Source: Pseudomonadota bacterium | Lineage (GTDB): Bacteria > Pseudomonadota > Gammaproteobacteria > Burkholderiales > UBA9220 | Reading direction: 5' to 3' | Length of the DNA stretch: 35,396 bases | NCBI GenBank assembly: GCA_021845865.1 | Contig: JAJZVC010000031.1 | Coordinates: forward strand, 1-35,396 | Shown here: positions 11,118 through 19,054 of the stretch, in pieces | Position numbering within the stretch: position 1 is the first letter of the stretch | Layout: each line of letters begins with the position of its first letter | Notes under the pieces: generated by a model | What the model saw: the letters and a program-made list of their open reading frames with translations, nothing else | The model's database searches: none | Told to the model about the DNA's origin: nothing | Program-made: the position numbers and the translations under genes

Positions 11118-11328
11118 AACCATGGCCGAGCGCTTTATTCAGGCTTTGCGTTATCGGCCATTCCAAAAGCAATAGCCATACCCAAAACACGAACCGTTGT
11201 AATAACAATGCAATACATCCGCATTGCGGACAAAAACCGCCGCCCAGGCCGCCATAAATGACAGTCATGGCAGACGGCAACCAGCAATAAAGGCGCCCGA
11301 CCACGGCCAACGGGCGCCCAGCCATCCG

Positions 11329-11354
11329 AAAAAAAACCGGCGCATGCGCGCCGG
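11329..11354 (-). terminator. Intrinsic terminator of the cyd operon
   Basis: On the minus strand CCGGCGC-GCAT-GCGCCGG (11354-11337) is followed by eight T (11336-11329), 32 bases after the cydX stop. A further hairpin (GGCGCCCG/CGGGCGCC, 11292-11318) lies just beyond and may back it up. Confidence 0.85.
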
Positions 11355-11385
11355 AAAAACGTCTGAACGGACGTCAGGGAGGAAA

Positions 11386-11496
11386 CTATTTCCCGTCCTG
11401 CTCCTGCCGGCACTCCTGCGCCTCGAACCACATGGCGTTGACGACGGCAAGCAGGATGGCCATGGGGAGGCCAAGGGCCCAAGCGAAATACCACAT
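11386..11496 (-). CDS. cydX: Cytochrome bd oxidase small subunit CydX
   Basis: This 36-residue single-span membrane protein begins MWYFAWALGLPMAILLAVV, the family hallmark (W-Y-F-A-W-x-L-G), and ends in a short polar tail with one Cys. CydX binds CydA and stabilises the hemes of the bd oxidase. It lies 15 bases after the cydB stop, with AAAGGAG 7 bases before the ATG, and is the last gene of cydPABX before the terminator. It is easily missed because of its size. Confidence 0.93.
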   Translation of the reverse strand: MWYFAWALGLPMAILLAVVNAMWFEAQECRQEQDGK

Positions 11497-11511
11497 AGGA
11501 ATTCTCCTTTC

Positions 11512-12654
11512 TCAATAGGCCGAACGGTCGTTGGCCTCCACGAACCGGGTGGTGACCTTGCCCGACATCACCCGGTAGCACCAGGCGGTATAGCCGATGA
11601 TGAGGGGGGTGAAAATCAGCGCCGCGTAGAACATGATTTCCAGGGTCCGGCGGCTGGAGACGGCGTCCCAGACCGTGAGGCTGCTGCGCGGATCGGAACT
11701 GGAGGGCATGATGAAGGGAAACATGGACACCCCCGCCGTGCCGATGACCCCCAGCTCCGCCACCGCGCTGGACCAAAAAGCCGCGGTGGGCCGGTTGCTC
11801 CAAGCGAACGCCAGGCCCAGCAGGCCACCGACAAAACCCAGAGCCGGGACCGCCATGGCAGCCGGGTACTTGGCATAGTTGGCCAGCCAGGCGCCGGGGG
11901 CGGCGGCCACCGTCTTGGCCAGGGGATTGGGCAGGGCCGCCGGGTCCACCGCCGAGGTGATGACATAGCCGTCAATGCCAGCCGCCACCCACAGGCCGGC
12001 GCCGGCGAAGGCCGCCAGCATCAGGGCGCCGAAGATCAGCGAGGCCCGGCGGGAGCGGGCGTAGATGTCGCCTTCGGTACGGATCATCAGGTAATTGGCG
12101 CCGTGGAAGGTAAGCATGGACAGGCTCACCACCCCTGCCAGCAGGGCGAAGGGATTGAGCAGGCCAAGGAAGCTGCCGGTATAGACGGAGCGCAGGTCGG
12201 GCTCGAAGTAGAAGGGCACGCCCTGGAGCAGGTTGCCGAAGGCCACGCCAAAAATCAGCGCCGGCACCGCGCCGCCCACGAACAACCCCCAATCCCAACT
12301 CGCGCGCCACAGGGGATTGGCGATCTTGCTGCGGTAATCGAAGCCCACCGGGCGGAAGAACAGGGCCCACAGCACGGCCAACATGGCGATGTAGAAGCCG
12401 GAGAAGGCCGTGGCGTAAACCAGGGGCCAGGCGGCGAAAATAGCGCCGCCGCCGGTGATGAACCACACCTGGTTGCCATCCCAGTGAGGGCCGACGGTGT
12501 TGATCACCACCCGCCGCTCGGTATCGGTCTTGCCGACGAAGGGGAGCAGGGTGCCCACGCCCATGTCGTGGCCGTCCATGATGGCGAAGCCCAGCAGCAG
12601 AACGCCCACCAGGACCCACCAGACAAGCTTCAGGATTTCGTAGTCGATGATCAT
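11512..12654 (-). CDS. cydB: Cytochrome bd ubiquinol oxidase subunit II
   Basis: This 380-residue multi-span inner-membrane partner of CydA begins MIIDYEILKLVWWVLVGVLLLGFAIMDGHDMGVG, the characteristic CydB start, and contains the family motif GPHWDGNQVW. CydB does not bind heme itself in most bd oxidases but forms the pseudo-symmetric heterodimer with CydA that reduces oxygen with quinol. The ATG at 12654 is separated by one base from the cydA stop, so coupling is tight. A long C-terminal helix with YTAWCYRVMSGKV follows the family pattern. Confidence 0.97.
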   Translation of the reverse strand: MIIDYEILKLVWWVLVGVLLLGFAIMDGHDMGVGTLLPFVGKTDTERRVVINTVGPHWDGNQVWFITGGGAIFAAWPLVYATAFSGFYIAMLAVLWALFFRPVGFDYRSKIANPLWRASWDWGLFVGGAVPALIFGVAFGNLLQGVPFYFEPDLRSVYTGSFLGLLNPFALLAGVVSLSMLTFHGANYLMIRTEGDIYARSRRASLIFGALMLAAFAGAGLWVAAGIDGYVITSAVDPAALPNPLAKTVAAAPGAWLANYAKYPAAMAVPALGFVGGLLGLAFAWSNRPTAAFWSSAVAELGVIGTAGVSMFPFIMPSSSDPRSSLTVWDAVSSRRTLEIMFYAALIFTPLIIGYTAWCYRVMSGKVTTRFVEANDRSAY

Positions 12655-12655
12655 G

Positions 12656-14266
12656 TCAGTTTCCTTCCACGGATTTGATCGGAGCGGCCACGGCTGCCGC
12701 GCTCAAGGGGCCGCCCGCGCCCTGCTCGCCGAAATAGCGGCCGGTGCCGAGGGAACCGGGACCCCGCCGGGCGTACTTGAACATCAGGTACAGCTCGGTG
12801 ACCAGCAAGCCGGTGTAGAACAGGACGAAGCCGCCGAGGGAGAAATACAGGCTGCCCGCCGACAGGGTGGAGGTGGAAAGCTGGGTGGGCAGCACGCCGT
12901 AGATGGTCCAGGGCTGGCGGCCGTACTCCGCCACGAACCAGCCCAGCTCGGACGCAAGCCAGGGCAGGGGGATGAACCACAGGGCCCACTTCAGCAGCCA
13001 GCGCTTCTCCTGGAAGGTGTTCTTGGCCGAATGCCAGAAAGCCAGGCCGAACAGGAGCAGGAAGGAGAAGCCCAGCAGCACCATCAGGCGGAAAGTCCAG
13101 AACATGGGCGCCACCTTGGGCCGGCTGTCCCGGGCCGCCTGGCGGATCATCTCCGGCGTGGCCCGGCTCACGTCGGCGGTGTATTTCTTCAGCAGCAGGC
13201 CGTAACCCAAGTCGGCCTTGTTGGCATCGAATAGAGCCCGCGCCGGCCCGTCCCCGCCGTCCCGGCGCAGCCGCTCCAGGGCCTCCACGGCGACGGCGCC
13301 GCGCCGGATGCGCTCGGCGGCCCGGGCCTCCAGCTCATCCAATCCGGGCACCTGCCTGGTCACCGAGCGGGTGGCGATCAGCCCCAAGGCGTAGGGTATC
13401 TGTATCTCGGCCCGGTTGCTGCGGGTTTCCTCGTCGGGAATGGCGAAAAGAGTGAAGGGCGCCGGCGCCGCCTCGGTCTTCCACATCCCCTCCATGGCCG
13501 CCAGCTTGGTCTGCTGGTGCTCGGTGACGGCATAGCCGGATTCGTCGCCGAGAACGATCGCCGACAGCGCCGAGGCCAGACCAAAGGCGGCGGCGATGCG
13601 GAAGGAGCGCTTGGCGAACTCGACGTCCCTCCCCTTGAGCAGATACCAGGAGGAAATCCCCAGCACGAACAAGGAGCCGGTGACATAGCCCGCCGACACC
13701 GTGTGGACGAATTTCGCCTGGGCGGCGGGGTTGAACAGCAGCTCATAGAAACTGGTCATCTCCATGCGCATGGTGACATAGGAGAATTCCGCCCCCACCG
13801 GGTTCTGCATCCAGCCGTTGGCGATGAGAATCCACAATGCCGACAGGTTGGAGCCGATGGCGGTGAGGTAGGTCACCGCCAAGTGCTGGCGCTTGGACAA
13901 TCTGTCCCAGCCGAAGAAGAACAGGCCGATGAAGGTGGATTCGAGGAAGAAGGCCATCAGCCCCTCGATGGCCAGGGGCGCGCCAAAGATGTCGCCCACG
14001 TAATGGGAGTAATAGGCCCAGTTGGTGCCGAACTCGAATTCCATGGTGATGCCGGTGGTGACGCCGAGGGCGAAGTTGATGCCGAACAGCTTGCCCCAGA
14101 ACTTCACCATGTCCTTGTAGATTTCCTTGCCGGTCATCACGTACACCGTCTCCATGATGGCCAGCAGGAAGGTGAGCCCCAGGGTCAGGGGCACGAACAG
14201 AAAGTGGTAAAGCGCGGTGACGGCGAACTGCAGCCGCGACAGATCGACGACTTCTTCGGTAATCAT
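12656..14266 (-). CDS. cydA: Cytochrome bd ubiquinol oxidase subunit I
   Basis: This 536-residue heme-bearing subunit of cytochrome bd oxidises quinol and reduces oxygen to water without pumping protons. Heme ligands are visible: H21 ([14 protein letters not shown], heme b595), H188 ([13 protein letters not shown], heme b558) and the Met in FWTFRLM (heme b558). E101 and E109 fit the heme pocket and proton path. About 130 residues between GDESGY and the FWTFRLM helix indicate the long Q-loop type, as in E. coli. AAGGAGAGG lies about 7 bases before the ATG. It is second in the operon after cydP. Cytochrome bd is known to tolerate sulfide and NO, relevant to the neighbouring sqr. Confidence 0.98.
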   Translation of the reverse strand: MITEEVVDLSRLQFAVTALYHFLFVPLTLGLTFLLAIMETVYVMTGKEIYKDMVKFWGKLFGINFALGVTTGITMEFEFGTNWAYYSHYVGDIFGAPLAIEGLMAFFLESTFIGLFFFGWDRLSKRQHLAVTYLTAIGSNLSALWILIANGWMQNPVGAEFSYVTMRMEMTSFYELLFNPAAQAKFVHTVSAGYVTGSLFVLGISSWYLLKGRDVEFAKRSFRIAAAFGLASALSAIVLGDESGYAVTEHQQTKLAAMEGMWKTEAAPAPFTLFAIPDEETRSNRAEIQIPYALGLIATRSVTRQVPGLDELEARAAERIRRGAVAVEALERLRRDGGDGPARALFDANKADLGYGLLLKKYTADVSRATPEMIRQAARDSRPKVAPMFWTFRLMVLLGFSFLLLFGLAFWHSAKNTFQEKRWLLKWALWFIPLPWLASELGWFVAEYGRQPWTIYGVLPTQLSTSTLSAGSLYFSLGGFVLFYTGLLVTELYLMFKYARRGPGSLGTGRYFGEQGAGGPLSAAAVAAPIKSVEGN

Positions 14267-14276
14267 CTTCCTCTCC

Positions 14277-14477
14277 TTAAGGTTTTTCCGGCGCCACGGC
14301 GGCGGGAGCGCGATGGAGCAGCGCCGTCACCACCCTGGCCGGCTCCATTCCCCTGATCATGGACGGGATTTGCGGCCGGCTGAAAAAAGCGAGCCAGATG
14401 ACGAACAGGACCGCCGCCTTGACGGCCAGAAGAACGGCGATTTCCCTCGCCAGGGGGGAGTTCGACAGGGGCTTCAT
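14277..14477 (-). CDS. cydP: Small CydP-like subunit/leader protein of the cyd operon
   Basis: This 66-residue protein has one hydrophobic span, [22 protein letters not shown], then a SRPQIPS turn and an Ala/Pro-rich tail. It resembles the small proteins annotated as putative cytochrome oxidase subunit CydP before cydA in betaproteobacteria; that name is from memory of the family and its function is not proven. I chose ATG 14477 because the longer frame to 14567 would run over the sigma-54 promoter core. GGAGGG lies about 10 bases upstream. The stop lies 10 bases before the cydA start, so it is the first gene of the operon. Confidence 0.75.
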   Translation of the reverse strand: MKPLSNSPLAREIAVLLAVKAAVLFVIWLAFFSRPQIPSMIRGMEPARVVTALLHRAPAAVAPEKP

Positions 14478-14536
14478 GGCGCTTCTTCCCTCCACGCAAC
14501 GACAAACCGCCAACCACGGCGGGACGGCCCGGTTTT

Positions 14537-14551
14537 GCAACAACCGTGCCA
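14537..14551 (-). promoter_or_regulatory. Sigma-54 (RpoN) promoter of the cydPABX operon
   Basis: The minus strand reads TGGCACGGTTGTTGC followed by AAAA. This matches the -24/-12 consensus TGGCACG-N4-TTGC at every defined position. GG is at 14550-14549 and GC at 14538-14537, predicting a start near 14525 and a leader of about 48 bases to the cydP ATG. The adjacent divergent gene is a sigma-54 activator, which strongly supports function. Confidence 0.82.
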
Positions 14552-14695
14552 TCCGCCGCAACCCCATGAATCGAAACAGCTACCGGAGCCGGCAGCGAAG
14601 GCCAAGTCACTCAATCTGCGTGCGAAAATGCACCACCGCCACATCGCCATGGGCGGAATGGCACGAATTTCCCCGTTTCGGCGAAAAAACATAAA

Positions 14696-14711
14696 CTGCC
14701 AATATTGGCAG
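14696..14711. promoter_or_regulatory. 16-bp perfect palindrome: probable activator binding site
   Basis: CTGCCAATATTGGCAG is a perfect dyad, centred about 178 bp upstream of the predicted cydP start, a normal enhancer distance for a sigma-54 activator. It also overlaps the -35 box of the activator's own promoter, so one site could both activate cyd and control the activator gene. A weaker dyad, GCCAT-N7-ATGGC (14646-14662), lies between it and the promoter. Confidence 0.6.
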
Positions 14712-14734
14712 AAACCATCCGCCGACTGTAAAAT
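14705..14734 (+). promoter_or_regulatory. Sigma-70 promoter of the sigma-54 activator gene
   Basis: TTGGCA (14705-14710), an 18-base spacer and TAAAAT (14729-14734) lie 24 bases before the ATG. The -35 is inside the right half of the 16-bp palindrome, which suggests autoregulation. Confidence 0.5.
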
Positions 14735-14757
14735 AAGGCGCGACCACAGGAAAGCTC

Positions 14758-16053
14758 ATGGCCACCTCCCCTCTGCCAAACACCCTGGAATTGCTCAACG
14801 CCCTGCCCGAGCCCCGCGTCCTCATCGGCTCGGATTACCGGGTAGCGGCCGTGAACGACGCCTACCGCAAGCAATTCGGCGGCGGCGCGGCGATCGAAGG
14901 GCGTTTCTGCTACGAAGTCTCCCACCGCTACGCCACCCCCTGCGACCAGGCGGGGGAATACTGCCCCCTGAAGGACTGCATGGGCAGCGGCACATCGCGC
15001 CGGGTGCTGCATGTCCATTACACCGCCGCCGGCCAGGAACACGTGGAGGTGGAAGTGGCCCCGGTGGCCGGCACCCCCTTCTTCATGGAAACCATGCGCA
15101 CCCTGCGCCATGCCCGTTCCGACGCACGGGGACGGGAAATGGTGGGCTATTCCCGCCCCTTCAACCGCATGCTGGAACTGGCCAAGCGGGTGGCGGAACG
15201 GGAAACCTCGGTGCTGCTGCTGGGGGAGTCGGGCACCGGCAAGGAGCTGATGGCCCAGGCCATCCACGACATGAGCCCCCGCAGCGAGGCCCCCTTCGTG
15301 GTAGTGGAGTGTTCCGGCCTCACCGAATCCCTGTTCGAGAGCGAGCTGTTTGGCTACGAAAAAGGCGCCTTCACCGGCGCCATCGGGCGCAAGGTGGGCC
15401 TGGTGGAAGCCGTCCAGGGCGGCACCCTGTTCCTGGACGAAGTGGGGGACATCCCCCCGGCCCTCCAGGTCAAGCTGCTGCGCCTGCTGGAAGCGGGCAC
15501 CTACCGCCGGGTGGGGGGCCTGGAGCCCCTGCGGGCGGATTTCCGGCTCATCGCCGCCACCCACCGGGACCTGGGGGAAATGGTGAAGGAAGGGAGCTTC
15601 CGCCAGGACCTCTACTACCGCATCAACGTCTTCCCCATCCGCCTGCCGCCCCTGCGGGAGCGGCCCGAGGACCTGCCGGTGCTGGCGGAGCGACTCCTGG
15701 CCCGCCTCGGCGCAAGCCGCCACGTCACCCTCAGCCCCGAGGCCCTGGACTGCCTCGCCGCCCACGCTTTCCCCGGCAACGTGCGGGAGCTGCGCAACAT
15801 CCTCGAACACGCCCTGATCCTGGCCGACGGCCCGGTCATCCAGCCCCAGCACTTCCCTCCCGGCGTCGGCGCCGCCCCCTGGCACGGCGCGACCGCGCCC
15901 ACGCCGGACCTCGCCGACATCGTCCCCCTGGAAAGCCTGGAAAAACGCTACCTCGCCTGGGCGGAAAAAAGCTTCCCCGGCGACCGCAAGGCCCTGGCGG
16001 AGAAACTGGGCCTCAGCGAGCGCACCCTGTACCGCAAGCTGCGAGAACTGTAG
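14758..16053 (+). CDS. Sigma-54-dependent activator with four-cysteine PAS-like sensor
   Basis: This 431-residue enhancer-binding protein has three parts. The N-terminal PAS-like domain (about 10-105) holds C51, C62, C69 and C74 in the pattern C-x10-C-x6-C-x4-C, a Cys-rich PAS type suited to sensing redox, metal, NO or sulfide (inference). The AAA+ domain (about 128-365) has Walker A GESGTGKE (156-163), the sigma-54 contact loop GAFTGA (203-208), Walker B GTLFLDE (222-228) and the YYRINVFP arginine region. A Fis-type helix-turn-helix ends the protein (about 409-431). There is no receiver domain, so the PAS is the likely input. AGGAAA lies just before the ATG. It is divergent from cydPABX, which carries a consensus sigma-54 promoter and is its probable target. 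Confidence 0.92.
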   Translation: MATSPLPNTLELLNALPEPRVLIGSDYRVAAVNDAYRKQFGGGAAIEGRFCYEVSHRYATPCDQAGEYCPLKDCMGSGTSRRVLHVHYTAAGQEHVEVEVAPVAGTPFFMETMRTLRHARSDARGREMVGYSRPFNRMLELAKRVAERETSVLLLGESGTGKELMAQAIHDMSPRSEAPFVVVECSGLTESLFESELFGYEKGAFTGAIGRKVGLVEAVQGGTLFLDEVGDIPPALQVKLLRLLEAGTYRRVGGLEPLRADFRLIAATHRDLGEMVKEGSFRQDLYYRINVFPIRLPPLRERPEDLPVLAERLLARLGASRHVTLSPEALDCLAAHAFPGNVRELRNILEHALILADGPVIQPQHFPPGVGAAPWHGATAPTPDLADIVPLESLEKRYLAWAEKSFPGDRKALAEKLGLSERTLYRKLREL

Positions 16054-16062
16054 CAAAGAAAA

Positions 16063-16094
16063 AGCCCCTTCCCGGCGGATGCCGGGAAGGGGCT
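16063..16094 (-). terminator. Intrinsic terminator, mainly for metY
   Basis: AGCCCCTTCCCGGC (16063-16076) pairs perfectly with 16081-16094 across a GGAT loop. A-residues before it on the plus strand give a T-run (TTTTTCTTT) after the hairpin on the minus strand, fitting termination of the minus-strand metY. It may also stop the plus-strand activator gene, though no T-run follows on that side. Confidence 0.85.
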
Positions 16095-16116
16095 CGGCAG
16101 GAGGCCCGCTACGCCG

Positions 16117-17391
16117 TCAGCCCGCCGCGTCCAGGGCCTGGCTGATATCGGCGAGGATGTCGTCGATGTGCTCGATGCCGATGGACAGGCGCACCATGTC
16201 CTCCGACACCCCGGCCTTCTCCAGCTCCGCCGGCGAAAGCTGGCGGTGGGTGGTGGTGGCGGGATGGCAGGCCAGGGACTTGGCGTCGCCGATATTCACC
16301 AGGCGCACGATCAGCTTCAGGGCGTCGATGAACTTGGCCCCGGCCTCCCGGCCGCCCTTGATGCCGAAGGACAGAATGCTCGACGCCCGCCCGCCCATGT
16401 ACTTGTCCACCAGGGGCTTGCTCGGGTTGTCCGCCAGGCCGGCGTACTGCACCCAGTTCACCTTGGGATGGGCCTCGAGGAATTCCGCCGCCTTCATGGC
16501 GTTGTCGCAATGGCGGTCCATGCGCACCGGCAGGGTCTCGATGCCCTGCAGTATCTGGAAGCTGTTGAAGGGGGAGATGGCCGCGCCCATGTTGCGCAGG
16601 GGCACCACCCGCGCCCGGGCGATGTAGGCGGCCTCGCCGAAGGTTTCGGTATAGGTCACGCCGTGGTAGGACACGTCGGGCTCGTTGAGGCGGCGGAAGC
16701 GGGCCTTGTGCGACCCCCAGGGAAACTTGCCGGAATCGACGATGATGCCGCCGATGCTGGTGCCGTGGCCGCCCATGTACTTGGTCAGGGCGTGGACCAC
16801 GATGTCCGCGCCATGCTCGAAGGGCCGGCACAGGTAGGGGGTGGGCACGGTGTTGTCCACGATCAAAGGAATACCGTGGGCGTGGGCGATCTCCGCCAGG
16901 GCGCCGAAATCCACCACGTTGCCCAGGGGGTTGCCGATGGATTCGCAGTAGATGGCCTTGGTCTTGGCGTCGATCAGGCGCTCGAAGCTCTTCGGATCGC
17001 GGTAGTCGGCGAAACGGACCTCGATGGCGTACTGGGGCAGGGTGTGGGCGAAGAGGTTGTAGGTGCCGCCGTAGAGGGTGCTGGTGGTGACGATGTTGTC
17101 CCCCGCCTCGCAGATGGTGAGGATGGCGTAGGTGATCGCCGCCATGCCGGAAGCCAGGGCCAGGGCCCCCACCCCGCCCTCCATGGCCGCCACCCGCTGC
17201 TCCAGCACCGCGCTGGTGGGGTTCATGATGCGGGTGTAGATGTTGCCCGGCACCTTGAGGTCGAACAGGTCGGCGCCGTGCTGGGTGTCGTCGAAGGAAT
17301 AGGAAGTGGTCTGGTAGATGGGCACCGCCACCGCGTGGGTGGTGGGCTCGGGGGTGTAACCGCCGTGGACGGCGATGGTTTCGATTTTCAT
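16117..17391 (-). CDS. metY: O-acetylhomoserine sulfhydrylase (PLP-dependent)
   Basis: This 424-residue cytoplasmic PLP enzyme of the Cys/Met metabolism family most likely makes homocysteine directly from O-acetylhomoserine and sulfide. Visible motifs are IYTRIMNPT near the substrate site, D179 in LIVDNT (pyridine nitrogen) and the PLP lysine K204 in [11 protein letters not shown]. Length and the TRIMNPT motif favour MetY over cystathionine gamma-synthase (about 385 residues). I chose ATG 17391 ([11 protein letters not shown]), with GAGGAAG close upstream; the frame extends to 17445. It uses sulfide as substrate and lies near sqr and cyd, so local sulfide handling is a theme. A methionine gamma-lyase cannot be excluded. 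Confidence 0.9.
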   Translation of the reverse strand: MKIETIAVHGGYTPEPTTHAVAVPIYQTTSYSFDDTQHGADLFDLKVPGNIYTRIMNPTSAVLEQRVAAMEGGVGALALASGMAAITYAILTICEAGDNIVTTSTLYGGTYNLFAHTLPQYAIEVRFADYRDPKSFERLIDAKTKAIYCESIGNPLGNVVDFGALAEIAHAHGIPLIVDNTVPTPYLCRPFEHGADIVVHALTKYMGGHGTSIGGIIVDSGKFPWGSHKARFRRLNEPDVSYHGVTYTETFGEAAYIARARVVPLRNMGAAISPFNSFQILQGIETLPVRMDRHCDNAMKAAEFLEAHPKVNWVQYAGLADNPSKPLVDKYMGGRASSILSFGIKGGREAGAKFIDALKLIVRLVNIGDAKSLACHPATTTHRQLSPAELEKAGVSEDMVRLSIGIEHIDDILADISQALDAAG

Positions 17392-17492
17392 GGTCTTCCT
17401 CTTTTTCCTTATGGTGTTATCGCGCAAGGGGCAATTATCGGCCAACGGCCAGCCCTTGTCACGGCGCCCCCCCCGCAGGCATGCGATTCCAC

Positions 17493-17508
17493 ACGGGCTT
17501 CAGCCCGT
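17493..17508. repeat. Short palindrome ACGGGCTTCAGCCCGT
   Basis: A 7-bp stem with a TC loop lies in the divergent gap between metY and the glycosylase gene. It has the form of common intergenic REP-like repeats. No second copy was noticed in this window. Confidence 0.45.
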
Positions 17509-17571
17509 AACGGACCGGAGGACGGGGAAGTGGAAAACGCGCCCCGCCCGCCAAAGGGGTAGAATCCCCCC

Positions 17572-18189
17572 ATGATCCCTGCCTACTGGAACCAAGCCTC
17601 CGACGAACTGGCCCAACGGGACCCGGCCCTGGCGCCCCTCATCGTCCGCCACCGCCACGAGAGCCTGAAAAGCCGCGGCGATCCCTTCGCCACCCTGGCC
17701 CGCTCCATCGTCGGCCAGCAGATTTCCGTCAAGGCCTCCGAGAGCGTGTGGCAGCGCTTCCTCGCCGCCCTCCCCGCCCCCACCCCCGAGGCCGTGGCCG
17801 CCGCCGCGCCGGAGCAGCTCCGCGCCTGCGGCCTCTCCCAGCGCAAGGTGGAATACATCCGCGACTTGGCCGGCCACTTCCTCGAAGGCCGCATCCACCC
17901 CGCCACGTGGACCGACATGGACGACGAGGCCATCATCGCCGAACTCACCGACGTGCGGGGCATCGGCCGCTGGACGGCGGAGATGTTCCTGATTTTCAAC
18001 CTCATGCGCCCCGACGTCCTACCCCTGGACGACATCGGCCTGCAGCGGGCCATGGCGCTGCGCTACAACGGCGGGGAAGCGCTGCCGAGAAAGGAACTGC
18101 GGACCATCGGGGAAAGCTGGCGCCCCTGGCGCTCGGTGGCGACATGGTATCTGTGGCGGGCCCTGGACCCGGAGCCGGTGGAGTATTGA
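17572..18189 (+). CDS. DNA-3-methyladenine glycosylase II (AlkA type, HhH-GPD)
   Basis: This 205-residue DNA repair glycosylase removes alkylated bases such as 3-methyladenine. The HhH-GPD core includes SIVGQQISVKASESVW, the helix-hairpin-helix DVRGIGRWTAEMFLIF (about 127-142) and the catalytic aspartate in LPLDDIGLQ (D153/D154). It lacks the N-terminal domain of E. coli AlkA (282 residues), like the shorter bacterial form, and lacks the four-Cys iron-sulfur cluster of endonuclease III. The ATG follows a purine-poor leader without a strong ribosome site. Convergent with the exonuclease gene. Confidence 0.92.
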   Translation: MIPAYWNQASDELAQRDPALAPLIVRHRHESLKSRGDPFATLARSIVGQQISVKASESVWQRFLAALPAPTPEAVAAAAPEQLRACGLSQRKVEYIRDLAGHFLEGRIHPATWTDMDDEAIIAELTDVRGIGRWTAEMFLIFNLMRPDVLPLDDIGLQRAMALRYNGGEALPRKELRTIGESWRPWRSVATWYLWRALDPEPVEY

Positions 18190-18207
18190 TGCAAAACCAT
18201 AGCCCGC

Positions 18208-18244
18208 GTAGGGCGCAATAACCGCAAACCGTATTGCGCCCTAC
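18208..18244. terminator. Intergenic hairpin between convergent genes
   Basis: GTAGGGCGCAATA (18208-18220) pairs perfectly with TATTGCGCCCTAC (18232-18244) across an 11-base loop. The right arm contains the stop codon of the exonuclease gene. There is no T-run, so it may act as a repeat-type 3' end or mRNA-stabilising hairpin. The sequence resembles widespread proteobacterial intergenic repeats. Confidence 0.6.
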
Positions 18245-18858
18245 CCACCCACCCCCCGCCAGCGCTCGACGCACGCCTCCAGCTCCCGCCGCGACGCGGC
18301 CTGGATCACCCGCAGCAGTTCGTGGCTCACCGCTTCCAGCCGGAAGCGCCGCATCAATTCCTCTTCCATCCGCAGCAGCAGGCTGGCGGTCATTTCCGCG
18401 TCCGCCAGGGCCCGGTGGAAGCGGCCCGCGACGGGCACCCGGGCGTACTCCACCAGGGTGCCGAGCTTGTGGTTGGGGGCGTCGGGGTAGATGCGGCGGG
18501 CGAGGAGCAGGGAGCAGGCGAATTCCTGCCGCCGCGACAGGCCAATCCGGGCCAGCTCGTCGTCCCAGAACTTGCGGTCGAAAGCGGCATTGTGGGCCGC
18601 CAGGGGGTGGACGCCGACGAACTCGGCCACTTCCCGCATCACCTGTTCCGCCGGCGGCGCCTTGCGGATCATGGCGTTGCTGATGCCGGTGAGTTCCTCG
18701 ATGAAGGGCGGGACGTAGGCGCCCGCGTTCATCAGGCTCTGGTAGCGGCCAACGATGGCGCCGCCCCGCACCAGCACGGCGGCGATTTCCGTCGCCCGGG
18801 CGCCGTGCCCGGGGGACATGCCAGTGGTTTCGAAGTCGATGACGGCCAGGGTTTCCAT
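18241..18858 (-). CDS. DnaQ-like DEDDh 3'-5' exonuclease
   Basis: This 205-residue protein has the exonuclease (RNase T/DnaQ) fold. The DEDDh residues are visible: D8 and E10 in VIDFETTG, D94 in AHNAAFDRKF, and H148 and D153 in FHRALADAE. It lacks the C-terminal part that binds the polymerase alpha subunit in DNA polymerase III epsilon, and no UvrC-like GIY-YIG domain is fused, so it is a stand-alone exonuclease, probably in repair or RNA turnover. I chose ATG 18858 (METLAVIDFETTG), with GAGGAAG upstream; the open frame starts at 18885. The neighbour is a repair glycosylase. Confidence 0.88.
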   Translation of the reverse strand: METLAVIDFETTGMSPGHGARATEIAAVLVRGGAIVGRYQSLMNAGAYVPPFIEELTGISNAMIRKAPPAEQVMREVAEFVGVHPLAAHNAAFDRKFWDDELARIGLSRRQEFACSLLLARRIYPDAPNHKLGTLVEYARVPVAGRFHRALADAEMTASLLLRMEEELMRRFRLEAVSHELLRVIQAASRRELEACVERWRGVGG

Positions 18859-19054
18859 GAGCTTCCTCAACGATATCACCCGCAAGGCCCGGCCGGGGAT
18901 ATTCCTTTTTACTCGACGCCTGCCGGGCGAATTCTACCGGGCCCGAACACGCTACGTGTTGATACAAAATTTTGCCCCCGGCAACGGGCCGTTGTCAGGA
19001 AGCTGTCAGGTACCCGGTCCAGAATGAAAGCGTACCCTCCCCGGAGCGTCCATC
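18859..19054. promoter_or_regulatory. Divergent intergenic region with TGTCAGG direct repeats and a TTGATAC motif
   Basis: This 196-bp region drives the exonuclease gene leftward and the flagellin-like island rightward. TGTCAGG occurs at 18993-18999 and 19004-19010, 11 bases apart (one helical turn), 45-62 bases before the 19055 ATG. TTGATACAAAAT lies at 18959-18970 and resembles motifs before the EF-hand and FlaG-like genes. No clear sigma-28 or sigma-54 promoter. Confidence 0.35.

Larger units (their letters stand above)
11081..11385. other. 305-bp gene-free region: promoter side of the NifX-like/sqr unit and 3' end of the cyd operon
   Basis: I see no gene here. The right part holds two hairpins (11292-11318 and 11337-11354) at the end of the cyd operon. 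The left part should hold the promoter for the NifX-like gene and sqr. It contains an 8-bp inverted repeat, ATGGCCGA (11122-11129) with TCGGCCAT (11154-11161), and GCAAT-N8-ATTGC (11210-11227). Two imperfect sigma-54-like elements on the minus strand are listed separately. No convincing sigma-70 promoter was found. Confidence 0.6.

Noticed and set aside
14659-14673. Plus-strand TGGCACGAATTTCCC as a sigma-54 promoter for the activator gene
   Set aside because: The -24 half is perfect but the essential -12 GC is CC, and a better sigma-70 promoter lies downstream.
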